A stretch of DNA of 64,000 nt from Paraburkholderia xenovorans LB400 (lineage in GTDB: Bacteria > Pseudomonadota > Gammaproteobacteria > Burkholderiales > Burkholderiaceae): assembly GCF_000013645.1 (NCBI RefSeq), contig NC_007952.1, positions 2,604,001 through 2,668,000 on the forward strand, read 5' to 3'. Under the pieces are notes generated by a model. The model worked only from the letters and a program-made list of their open reading frames with translations, was not told where the DNA came from and did not search any database. A program made the translations under genes and the position numbers. This document shows positions 17,552 through 25,107 of this stretch, one piece after another; the first letter of the stretch is position 1; every line of letters begins with the position of its first letter.

Positions 17552-18958
17552 TTAGCGTTCGCCGTGCGGGTCCTCTTCGCCAAGAGCCTTTAGCCGCCGG
17601 TACAGCGTGCGCTCGCTCATGCCGAGTTGTGCGGCGAGCTCCTTGCGCCTCCCCACGAAATCCGCGGCCATGCGAGCCAGTTCGGCGTCCGTGAGCTTGA
17701 TGCGAGCGGAATGGCGCAGCGGCGCAGCCGCAGGACTCGCCGGCGATACGTCGGCCCTGACCGTGTCCGGCAAATGTTCCGGGCGGATCACACCGTCGTC
17801 CGCCAGCAGGCTCGCGCGTTCGAGCACGTTGCGTAGCTCGCGGATGTTGCCCGGCCAGCGAAAGGCGCACAGCCGGGCGAGCGCATCCGCTGCGACCGAG
17901 GTCTTGCGCGGTGCTGCGCTGCGCCCGGAGGCGATGCGCTGCAAAGTCGAGTCCACCAGCAGCGGAATGTCGTCGGCACGGTCGCGCAGCGCCGGCAGGC
18001 GGATCGGGAACGCGCTGATGCGGAAATACAGGTCCGAGCGGAACTGTCCGGTCGCCAGCATCTGCTCGAGCGGCTTGTGAGTCGCCGCGACGAGCCGGAA
18101 GTCCGCGCGCTGCGTCTCGACGCTGCCCACGCGGCGGAACGCGCCCGTCTCGATGAGACGCAGCAGCTTGACCTGCATCGACAACGGCACGTCGCCTATT
18201 TCGTCGAGAAACAGCGTCCCGCCTTGGGCCGTTTCGACGAGTCCCGGCTTGCGGGTCGAGGCGCCGGTAAACGAGCCCTTCTCGTAGCCGAACAGTTCGC
18301 TCTCGAACAGCGTCTCCGTGATGCCGGAGCAATCGACCACGACGAACGGCCGTTGTGCCCGATCGCTTGCCTCGTGCAGCGCATGGGCGAACAGCTCCTT
18401 GCCGGTGCCGGACTCGCCGAGCAGCAGCACGGGCAACATCGACGGCGCGACACGCTGCAATGCCGAGATCGCCTCGTTGAATGCGGGTGCGCGGCCGACG
18501 AGGCCATCCACGCTCGGCCGCGCGGAGGCGCCGCGCACCGTGGAGAGCCGCTCGACATACGCGACGATCTCAGACCGGGTGTCGAAGATCGGCCGCAGTT
18601 CAACGTCCACGTGCTCGGGGCCGCGCGGCGTGTGATGGATGTGCAGCACGCGATCCGCGCTGCGCGTATCGGACGCGCGCTTCATCGGGCAATGCTCGCC
18701 GGCCTGATCGCACGGCACCTCGTAGTGGTGCGATACCTGGTAGCAGCGGCGCCCCACGTGCGGCTGCCCTGCCACGCCGAACTGCCGCTGGTACGCGGTA
18801 TTGGCCGCAAGAATGCGGTAGTCCGGATCGAGCACGATCGAGGGCTGCGGGTCGTATTCCAGATAGGACACGAGCGCGGCAATCTCGGGGGCGCCGGGCA
18901 GCGCAGGCGCCGAATCAGGCACGGCGGCTGGAGGAGATGCGGGCTCGGGCAAGGTCAT
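17552..18958 (-). CDS. fisR: FisR-type sulfane-sulfur-sensing sigma-54 activator
   Basis: A 468-residue bacterial enhancer-binding protein. Its N-terminal PAS-like sensor has cysteines at 72, 83 and 90 (GRRCYQVSHHYEVPC and EHCPMKR). The 11- and 7-residue spacing equals that of Cys53, Cys64 and Cys71 of Cupriavidus FisR, which react with sulfane sulfur. The AAA+ domain has GESGTGKE (181-188) and a GSFTGA variant of the sigma-54 contact loop (228-233). A Fis-type helix-turn-helix follows (RRKELAAQLGMSERTLYRRL). The start MTLPEPASPP at 18958 is preferred; the frame continues upstream through the repeat array, which is clearly regulatory DNA. It stands divergent from persulfide dioxygenase and SQR, the known FisR targets. 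Confidence 0.9.
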   Translation of the reverse strand: MTLPEPASPPAAVPDSAPALPGAPEIAALVSYLEYDPQPSIVLDPDYRILAANTAYQRQFGVAGQPHVGRRCYQVSHHYEVPCDQAGEHCPMKRASDTRSADRVLHIHHTPRGPEHVDVELRPIFDTRSEIVAYVERLSTVRGASARPSVDGLVGRAPAFNEAISALQRVAPSMLPVLLLGESGTGKELFAHALHEASDRAQRPFVVVDCSGITETLFESELFGYEKGSFTGASTRKPGLVETAQGGTLFLDEIGDVPLSMQVKLLRLIETGAFRRVGSVETQRADFRLVAATHKPLEQMLATGQFRSDLYFRISAFPIRLPALRDRADDIPLLVDSTLQRIASGRSAAPRKTSVAADALARLCAFRWPGNIRELRNVLERASLLADDGVIRPEHLPDTVRADVSPASPAAAPLRHSARIKLTDAELARMAADFVGRRKELAAQLGMSERTLYRRLKALGEEDPHGER

Positions 18959-19005
18959 GGTCGCGGACCGGTCATATGGCGGAGAACCCGCACTATACGC
19001 GCGGA

Positions 19006-19056
19006 CTGCCATTTCTGCCATTTCTGCCATGACTGCCAAATGGCAGTTAGTGGCAG
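19006..19056. promoter_or_regulatory. CTGCCA array: candidate FisR upstream activating sequence
   Basis: CTGCCA occurs four times at exact 9-bp steps (19006, 19015, 19024, 19033), followed by two inverted copies TGGCAG at 19041 and 19051. Copies four and five form the palindrome CTGCCA-AA-TGGCAG. The array lies 48 bp upstream of the fisR start and about 115-160 bp upstream of the sigma-54-like promoter of the persulfide operon, where enhancer-binding sites normally sit. Confidence 0.7.
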
Positions 19057-19167
19057 TCTCACGTCGCGCATTCTCATACGCGCATGTCGTTTCAAAGCCC
19101 GCGTGCAAAGCATAAAAATCGATGCAGATCATGGATCTACAATCGCGGCGCAACGCGATGGCCCGAC

Positions 19168-19183
19168 TGGCACGAAACTTGAC
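19168..19183 (+). promoter_or_regulatory. sigma-54-like promoter of the persulfide operon
   Basis: TGGCACG-AAAC-TTGAC matches the -24/-12 consensus TGGCACG-N4-TTGC except that the invariant -12 GC reads GA. It is 55 bp upstream of the dioxygenase start and downstream of the CTGCCA array, as needed for FisR activation. The -12 mismatch lowers certainty. Confidence 0.5.
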
Positions 19184-19237
19184 TCATGTCATTCCCGAAG
19201 CTGCCGGACGTCCTGTCCGGCAAAGGGAACGATTGCA

Positions 19238-20119
19238 ATGACCGCCAGCAAATTTATCGTCGAAGGATTTTTCGATCCGGCCACGTGGACCATCAGCTAC
19301 CTGCTGCTGGATCCTCAGACACGGCAATGCGCGCTGATCGACAGCGTGCTCGATTACGACCCGAAATCAGGCCGGACGCGAACCGTGTCGGCCGACCGGC
19401 TCGCCGCACGCGTCGAAGCGCTCGGCGCGAGCGTGCAATGGTTGCTGGAGACGCACGTGCACGCGGACCATCTTTCCGCCGCGCCCTATCTCAAGGCGCG
19501 GCTAGGCGGGCGAATCGCGATCGGCGAGCAGGTGACGCGCGTGCAGCAGGTGTTCGGCAAGCTGTTCAACGCCGGTTGTGGATTCGCCACCGACGGCTCG
19601 CAGTTCGATCATCTTTTTGCCGACGGCGAAACCTTCAGCCTGGGCCAACTGCCCGTGCGCGTGATGCACACGCCCGGCCACACGCCGGCGTGCGTGACCT
19701 ATGTGGTAAGCGACGGCGACGATCACGCGGCGTTCGTCGGCGACACGCTCTTCATGCCCGACTACGGCACTGCCCGCTGCGACTTTCCGGGTGGCGACGC
19801 AGCCACGCTGTACCGCTCGATCAACCGCGTTCTCAGCCTGCCCCCGCAGACCCGCCTTTACATGTGCCACGACTATCAGCCGGGCGGCCGTCCGGTGCAA
19901 TACGAGAGCTCCGTGGCGGACGAACGCGAGCACAACATCCACGTACGCACAGGGACGCCCGAGCAGGCCTTTGTGGAAATGCGCACGGCCCGCGATGCGA
20001 CGCTCGACATGCCGGTCCTGATCCTGCCGTCCGTGCAGGTGAACATGCGCGCCGGCCATCTGCCCGAGCCCGAAAGCAACGGCGTTTCGTACATCAAGAT
20101 TCCGGTGAATGCGCTTTGA
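19238..20119 (+). CDS. MBL-fold persulfide dioxygenase (ETHE1/Blh type)
   Basis: Metallo-beta-lactamase-fold protein of 293 residues. The metal motif THVHADH (residues 72-78) gives His73, His75, Asp77 and His78, and HTPGHTPAC and GDTLFMPDYGTARCDFPGGD follow as in ETHE1-like persulfide dioxygenases. These Fe(II) enzymes oxidise glutathione persulfide to sulfite. The gene leads an operon with SQR, 39 bp downstream, and a TauE/SafE permease, and is opposite fisR. This context separates it from glyoxalase II. Sulfide would be oxidised by SQR to persulfide, then by this enzyme to sulfite, which the permease could export. Confidence 0.88.
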   Translation: MTASKFIVEGFFDPATWTISYLLLDPQTRQCALIDSVLDYDPKSGRTRTVSADRLAARVEALGASVQWLLETHVHADHLSAAPYLKARLGGRIAIGEQVTRVQQVFGKLFNAGCGFATDGSQFDHLFADGETFSLGQLPVRVMHTPGHTPACVTYVVSDGDDHAAFVGDTLFMPDYGTARCDFPGGDAATLYRSINRVLSLPPQTRLYMCHDYQPGGRPVQYESSVADEREHNIHVRTGTPEQAFVEMRTARDATLDMPVLILPSVQVNMRAGHLPEPESNGVSYIKIPVNAL

Positions 20120-20158
20120 CGCAGGCGTTGACCATCGGCAGACCAGTTAGGAGAAGCA

Positions 20159-21814
20159 ATGGAAATCAAAAAGCTGACGGATGCGCTGAGCGTATCCCCG
20201 CAGATTCGGGTGCCCGACCTGCCCGCGTTGCGCGCGGCGGGCTTTCGCACCGTGATATGCAACCGTCCTGACGGCGAAGGCCCCGATCAGCCGACCTTCG
20301 CCGAAATCGCCGAGGCCGCGCGCGACGAAGGCATCGAGGCGCGCTATCTGCCCGTCAAATCGGGGATGGTGAACGACAGCGACGCGGCGCTGTTCGGCGA
20401 ACATCTGCGAAGCCTGCCGGGACCGGTGCTCGCGTATTGCCGCAGCGGCATGCGCTCGGCGACGCTGTGGGCGCTCTCCTGCGCCTCCGGCAAGGCGTTC
20501 ACGGAAATCGTCGGCACCGGGAATGCCGCCGGCTACGATCTGACCGGACTCGCCGGACGGATCGCGTCGCCCCTCGTGGTTTCGCAGGAGCGGCACGATA
20601 TCGTCATCGTGGGGGCCGGCGCCGCGGGTATCGCGACGGCGTCGAGCCTGCTCGCCCGCGCGCCCGGTCTGGATATCGCCGTGCTCGACCCCGCCGCGAC
20701 GCACTACTACCAGCCGGGCTGGACGATGGTCGGCGCGGGCGTGTTCCGGCCCGAGACGACGGCGCGCTCCATGGACGACGTGCTGCCTGGCAAGGTGCAC
20801 TGGATCAAGGCCGCCGTGGCGGCATTCGAGCCGGAGAACAACGCAGTGGTGCTGGAGGGCTGCCGCGTCGTCAAATACGGTCAGCTGATCGTCTGCCCGG
20901 GACTCAAGCTCGACTGGAACGCGATCGAAGGATTGCCGCAGACACTCGGCCGCAATGGCGTGACCTCGAACTACCGCTACGACCTCGCCCCGTACACGTG
21001 GCGTCTGGTGCAGGAGCTGAAGGGCGGCCGCGCGCTCTTCACGCAGCCGCCGATGCCGATCAAATGCGCCGGGGCGCCGCAAAAGGCAATGTACCTGTCC
21101 TCCGATCACTGGCAGCGCAGCGGGCGGCTCGACGGCATCGACGTCGAGTTCTACAACGCGGGCGCGGCGCTGTTCGGCGTGCCCGACTACGTGCCGGCAC
21201 TGATGAAATACGTGGAGAGCTACGGCATCAAGCTGAATTTCGGATTCAACCTGAGCGCGATCGACGGCCGGGCGAAGCGCGCGACCTTCACGCGCACGGT
21301 GGCGGGCGGCGCTGCCGAGCGCTTCGAGACCGAATTCGACATGATCCACGTAGTACCGCCTCAAACGGCGCCCGACTTTATCAGCGCCAGTCCGCTCGCC
21401 GACGCGGCGGGCTGGGTCGACGTCGATCAAACGACGCTGCGGCACAAGCGCTTTCACAACGTCTACGGGCTCGGCGACGTGACGAACACCCCGAACGCAA
21501 AGACGGCCGCCGCCGCCCGCAAGCAGGCGCCCGTCGTCGCGCACAACGTACTCGCGGCGCTCGGCGGCACGTCGGGCATCGCAACGTACGACGGATACGG
21601 TTCGTGTCCGCTCACGGTCGAGCGCGGCAAGATCGTGCTTGCCGAGTTTCTCTACGGCGGCAAGGTCGCACCGACGTTCCCCGCCTGGCTGATCGACGGC
21701 AAGCGTCCGTCGAGGCTCGCCTGGCTGCTGAAGGAGCGCATCCTGCCCCCGCTCTATTGGCGCGGCATGCTCAAAGGCAAGGAATGGCTGGCCCATCCCC
21801 GGCTCGCCGAATGA
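20159..21814 (+). CDS. sqr: DUF442 domain fused to sulfide:quinone oxidoreductase
   Basis: A 551-residue fusion. Residues 1-110 are a DUF442 (Blh phosphatase/rhodanese-like) domain with the reactive motif YCRSGMRS around Cys94. From about residue 145 follows a flavoprotein with the FAD fold IVIVGAGAAGIATASSLLA (149-167). Cys246 (VCPGLKLDW), Cys303 (PMPIKCAG) and Cys483 lie where SQRs hold the redox disulfide and related cysteines, and NVYGLGDVTNTPNAKT is the C-terminal FAD motif. SQR oxidises sulfide at the membrane, reducing quinone and releasing sulfane sulfur. The N-terminal domain may take over that sulfur. The ATG at 20159 has AGGAGAAGCA upstream. Confidence 0.9.
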   Translation: MEIKKLTDALSVSPQIRVPDLPALRAAGFRTVICNRPDGEGPDQPTFAEIAEAARDEGIEARYLPVKSGMVNDSDAALFGEHLRSLPGPVLAYCRSGMRSATLWALSCASGKAFTEIVGTGNAAGYDLTGLAGRIASPLVVSQERHDIVIVGAGAAGIATASSLLARAPGLDIAVLDPAATHYYQPGWTMVGAGVFRPETTARSMDDVLPGKVHWIKAAVAAFEPENNAVVLEGCRVVKYGQLIVCPGLKLDWNAIEGLPQTLGRNGVTSNYRYDLAPYTWRLVQELKGGRALFTQPPMPIKCAGAPQKAMYLSSDHWQRSGRLDGIDVEFYNAGAALFGVPDYVPALMKYVESYGIKLNFGFNLSAIDGRAKRATFTRTVAGGAAERFETEFDMIHVVPPQTAPDFISASPLADAAGWVDVDQTTLRHKRFHNVYGLGDVTNTPNAKTAAAARKQAPVVAHNVLAALGGTSGIATYDGYGSCPLTVERGKIVLAEFLYGGKVAPTFPAWLIDGKRPSRLAWLLKERILPPLYWRGMLKGKEWLAHPRLAE

Positions 21815-21851
21815 GCGGCCGATTGTCGTCGTCAATCGTTTAAGGCTATCG

Positions 21852-22655
21852 ATGCTGATCTCAGTTCTTCTCGGCGCCATCGTGGGTGCGCTGCTTGGTC
21901 TGACGGGCGCCGGCGGCGGCATTCTGGCGGTGCCCGCGCTGGTGTTCGGAATGGGCTGGCCGATCCAGCAGGCGACGCCGGTCGCGCTCGTCGCCGTATC
22001 GAGCAGCGCGGCGGTCGGCGCGCTCGAAGCATTCCGCAAGCGCCTTGTCCGCTATCGCGCCGCGCTGTTCATGGCGGCCGCCGGCATTCCGGCGACCGCG
22101 CTCGGCGCCCGCCTCGCACGCGCGTTGCCGCAGCGTTTGCTGCTTGCGCTCTTTGCCGGCGTGATGCTGATCGTCGCGGTTCGGCTGCTGCGTCAGACGC
22201 TGCGGGCCGGCGCGGCACCGCAGCCCGAATCGGCGCTGTGCGTGGCGCGTCTCAACCCCGCGACCGGCCGGCTCGCCTGGTCGTGGGCGACGGGCGCGGC
22301 GCTCGCGGCAACCGGCGCCGTAACCGGGCTGATGACCGGCCTGCTCGGCGTTGGCGGAGGATTCATCATCGTGCCGATGATGCGCAAGCTGACCAACGTG
22401 CCCATGCACGGCGTGGTGGCCACCTCGCTGATGGTGATCACGCTGGTGGGCGGCGGCGGTGTGATCGCCACGATGCATCACGGCGCGTCGCTGCCGCTGG
22501 AGGTGGTGCTGTGGTTCAGCCTCGCCACTGCCGCCGGAATGCTGGGAGGACGCATTGCGTCGCACCGTCTGCCGGGACACCAGGTTCAGCTCGGTTTCGC
22601 GACGATCCTGATATGCGTTGCGCTGGGACTGATGGCGAAGGCCGCAATCGCCTGA
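21852..22655 (+). CDS. TauE/SafE-family permease of the persulfide operon
   Basis: A 267-residue membrane protein with two TauE/SafE half-repeats: LLGLTGAGGGILAVPALVFG near the N-terminus and GLMTGLLGVGGGFIIVPMM after residue 160. It is 37 bp downstream of sqr in the same direction, so it is the third gene of the operon. In this setting it probably exports sulfite or thiosulfate formed from sulfide oxidation. It is distinct in sequence from the exporter at 2788-3549, so the window holds two separate sulfur exporters tied to two sulfite-forming pathways. Confidence 0.82.
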   Translation: MLISVLLGAIVGALLGLTGAGGGILAVPALVFGMGWPIQQATPVALVAVSSSAAVGALEAFRKRLVRYRAALFMAAAGIPATALGARLARALPQRLLLALFAGVMLIVAVRLLRQTLRAGAAPQPESALCVARLNPATGRLAWSWATGAALAATGAVTGLMTGLLGVGGGFIIVPMMRKLTNVPMHGVVATSLMVITLVGGGGVIATMHHGASLPLEVVLWFSLATAAGMLGGRIASHRLPGHQVQLGFATILICVALGLMAKAAIA

Positions 22656-22749
22656 CTCCACGCCGGCGGCTCTCGCCTGGGATTGCCGGCGACTCCTGCG
22701 TCGGCGTCCGCAATCGGCCGCCCCCGTACCGGACATCATCTTTAAAACC

Positions 22750-22765
22750 GTACAGGTACTGTACC
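22750..22765. promoter_or_regulatory. palindromic operator upstream of the lysE-like gene
   Basis: GTACAG-GTA-CTGTAC (22750-22764) is a perfect inverted repeat, and the overlapping GGTAC-T-GTACC (22755-22765) is a second one. It lies 55-70 bp upstream of the exporter ATG. Which regulator binds is unknown; the MocR gene at 23474 is the nearest candidate. Confidence 0.4.
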
Positions 22766-22819
22766 GGACACGATCGCTAGAATGCTCCCAATATCTCTCG
22801 ACCGACAGCGGAGCTTCTC

Positions 22820-23443
22820 ATGTCTTATCTCAGTCTCAGCGCGCTGCCCGCCGGCATCCTGTTCGCGCTCGTCACCACCATCACGCCCGGTCCCAACAAC
22901 ACGATGTTGCTGGCATCCGGAGTCAACTTCGGATTTCGCCGCACGCTGCCGCATCTGGCGGGCATCAGTGCCGGTGTCGTGCTGTTGATGCTGTCGGTCG
23001 GCATCGGTCTAGGCGAAGCCTTCGTCCATTTTCCCGTGCTGTACACCGTGCTGGAGATCGCGAGCGTCGCGTATCTGCTCTATCTCGCGTGGAAGATCGG
23101 CACGTCGGGTGAGTTGAAGGTGAAAAAAGGCGAGCGCCGGCCCATGAAGTTCTACGAAGCGATTGCTTTCCAGTGGGTCAATCCAAAAGCATGGATGATG
23201 GTGCTGACCGCCGCCACCACGATCCACCTCAGCGAGAGCTACAGCGTGAACGCCGTTGTCATGGCGGTGATCTTCTACGTGATCGGCTTTCCGTGCATCT
23301 GCCTGTGGGCAGGTTTCGGCACGGCCATGCGGCAGGTGTTGTCGGACCCGAAGCGCCTGCGCATCTTCAATGTGGCGATGGCGCTGCTGCTGGTGCTGTC
23401 GCTGTATCCGATCGCGCTGAAGCTGGTCGGCCAGGGCGCCTGA
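22820..23443 (+). CDS. LysE/RhtB-family amino-acid exporter
   Basis: A 207-residue inner-membrane protein with about six spans. The N-terminal signature GILFALVTTITPGPNNTMLL, here with the TPGPNN motif, identifies the LysE/RhtB superfamily. Further on, AFQWVNPKAWMM is the conserved NPKAW motif. Such proteins export amino acids or homoserine-lactone-like solutes. The gene is convergent with the MocR gene (30-bp gap), a common genomic pairing, and has its own palindromic operator upstream. The exported substrate is not predictable. Confidence 0.88.
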   Translation: MSYLSLSALPAGILFALVTTITPGPNNTMLLASGVNFGFRRTLPHLAGISAGVVLLMLSVGIGLGEAFVHFPVLYTVLEIASVAYLLYLAWKIGTSGELKVKKGERRPMKFYEAIAFQWVNPKAWMMVLTAATTIHLSESYSVNAVVMAVIFYVIGFPCICLWAGFGTAMRQVLSDPKRLRIFNVAMALLLVLSLYPIALKLVGQGA

Positions 23444-23473
23444 ATCTGCATGAGCGCGGTTGCCGCCGCTCCT

Positions 23474-24889
23474 TTATAACGCGCCCTGCCCGATTCGCTC
23501 GATGAAGCGCCACAACGCGTCGTCGGTCGAGTATGGCGCGTTGAAGCGGAACCAGGCGCTCGGGGCATCGTCCGGACGGAAGTAGGAGCCCGGCGCGAGC
23601 CAGATGCCGTGGGTGAGCGCGGCCGTCGCCACTTCGCCGGCCCGCTCCGCTTCGATCGGCAAACGCGCCCACAGGAATAACCCGGCGCGCGGCCGGTGGA
23701 ACACTTCGAGACCGAGCGAATCGAGCCGCTCTTCAACGGTGGCGTGGGCGAGCTTGAGGCGCTCGTTGACGGCTTCCACGTGACGCGCGTAGCGCCCCTC
23801 CAGCAACACCTTGTCGACGATCCGCTCGATCGCCTCCGACGAGGTCAAACCCACCGCCATCTTCGTGCGCGCCAGTTCGCGCAGCACCGCGCGCTCGGCG
23901 ACCACGTAGCCGCAGCGCAGCCCCGGCGTGACCGTCTTCGAAAAGCCGCCCACATAGAGCACGCGCTGCAAGCCTTCCATCGCCGCGAAAAGCGGGGCGC
24001 CGGACGGCGCGAGTTCGCGGCTCACATCGTCTTCGATCACCCACATGCGCTGCCGCTCGGCAATCTGCAGCAAGCGGAACGCCGCCGACATGCCGAACGT
24101 CGCGCCGGTCGGATTTTGCAACGTCGTGTTGACGAAGATCGCTTTGGGCTTGTGTTCGGCGACCAGCGCTTCGAGCACGTCGGTATCGACGCCCGCCGGC
24201 GTGCGCGGCACGCCATGCACCACCAACCCGGCCAGCTTGAGAATCTGCAGCAGATTGCAATAGCCGGGATCTTCGACGATCACCGCATCGCCCGCGCGCA
24301 GCAAGGTGCGCACGATCAGATCCAGCGCCTGAGTCGCGCCTTGCGTGAGCAGCACGTTGGAGACATCCACCGGCAGGCCGCGCCGGTCGAGTTGCTCGGC
24401 GATCCGTTCGCGCAACGGCGCGAATCCGTACGGATGCCCGTAATCGCCGAGGCGCGCCGCCGGCACCCGGCTCACTGCCCTCAGCGCGTGCTGCAAGCCG
24501 GTCTCGTTGATCCACTCGTTCGGCAGCCAGCCGCCGCCTGCCTTGATCGGCACCGAATGGTCGGCGAACACGTCCGACAGCAGCCAGGTCGCGGTGAGGC
24601 TCGGCGGCTGCCAGTCGGTCGCGGCGACGCGCGCGGACTGCGAACGCGCCGCCACGCGATAGCCGGAACCACGCCGCGCGACCACCAGTCCCATAGAAAC
24701 GAGCCGGTTGTAAGCCTCCGTGACCGTAAAGGTGCTCAGGTCGTGGCTGTGCGCGAGTTGCCGCACCGACGGCAGGAGCGCGCCCGCGCGCAGCGATTGC
24801 GCCTCGATGGCGCACGCGAAGCCTTGCACCACCTGCTCGACGAGCGTGGGAGCGGCGCGCCGGTCGCGCTCGAGTTCTAGTTCGATCAT
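23474..24889 (-). CDS. MocR-family regulator (GntR HTH fused to aminotransferase fold)
   Basis: A 471-residue PLP-dependent transcription factor. Residues 1-75 are a GntR winged helix (LPSVRQLAHSHDLSTFTVTE), and the remainder is a fold-type-I aminotransferase domain with the PLP lysine in GGFSKTVTPG (Lys318) and the NPTG motif (259-262). MocR proteins sense amino acids or vitamers through PLP chemistry and often control nearby aminotransferases or exporters. This gene is divergent from the omega-aminotransferase at 25108, with repeated ACAGTTAG elements in the shared gap, and convergent with a LysE exporter. Both are reasonable targets. Confidence 0.9.
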   Translation of the reverse strand: MIELELERDRRAAPTLVEQVVQGFACAIEAQSLRAGALLPSVRQLAHSHDLSTFTVTEAYNRLVSMGLVVARRGSGYRVAARSQSARVAATDWQPPSLTATWLLSDVFADHSVPIKAGGGWLPNEWINETGLQHALRAVSRVPAARLGDYGHPYGFAPLRERIAEQLDRRGLPVDVSNVLLTQGATQALDLIVRTLLRAGDAVIVEDPGYCNLLQILKLAGLVVHGVPRTPAGVDTDVLEALVAEHKPKAIFVNTTLQNPTGATFGMSAAFRLLQIAERQRMWVIEDDVSRELAPSGAPLFAAMEGLQRVLYVGGFSKTVTPGLRCGYVVAERAVLRELARTKMAVGLTSSEAIERIVDKVLLEGRYARHVEAVNERLKLAHATVEERLDSLGLEVFHRPRAGLFLWARLPIEAERAGEVATAALTHGIWLAPGSYFRPDDAPSAWFRFNAPYSTDDALWRFIERIGQGAL

Positions 24890-24969
24890 GGTCAGGATGA
24901 AGAAGCGGGCCGCGGCGGGCAGCCGGACGTGCGAATGCGGTGTCCAGGCTCAGCCCCGGCACGCATCGG

Positions 24970-25021
24970 CACAGTTAGTGCGGATCCACCAACACAGTTA
25001 GCGCCACACTGCGTCAACTGT
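24970..25021. promoter_or_regulatory. ACAGTTAG direct repeats, candidate MocR operator
   Basis: CACAGTTAG occurs at 24970 and 24993, exactly 23 bp apart, with an inverted core AACTGT at 25016 and another ACAGTT at 25049. They fill the 218-bp gap between the divergent mocR-like and aminotransferase genes. MocR regulators often bind direct repeats spaced by about two helical turns. Confidence 0.5.
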
Positions 25022-25107
25022 TTATGCCGCCATTAAACCGCGAACGCTACAGTTTTGCTATGCCCCAAAGGAAGTCCCCTTGGGGAACCCACTTCGAGGA
25101 AATACAC

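Noticed and set aside
18959..19153. Longer FisR start adding 65 residues
   Set aside because: The added part translates the CTGCCA array into MAEMAEMA-type repeats and lies in the regulatory region; the PAS-like domain begins after the start at 18958.
23444..23473. Terminator between the convergent lysE-like and mocR-like genes
   Set aside because: A GAGCGCGG/CCGCCGCTC hairpin can be drawn but needs a bulge and has only a weak T-tract, so it was not listed.
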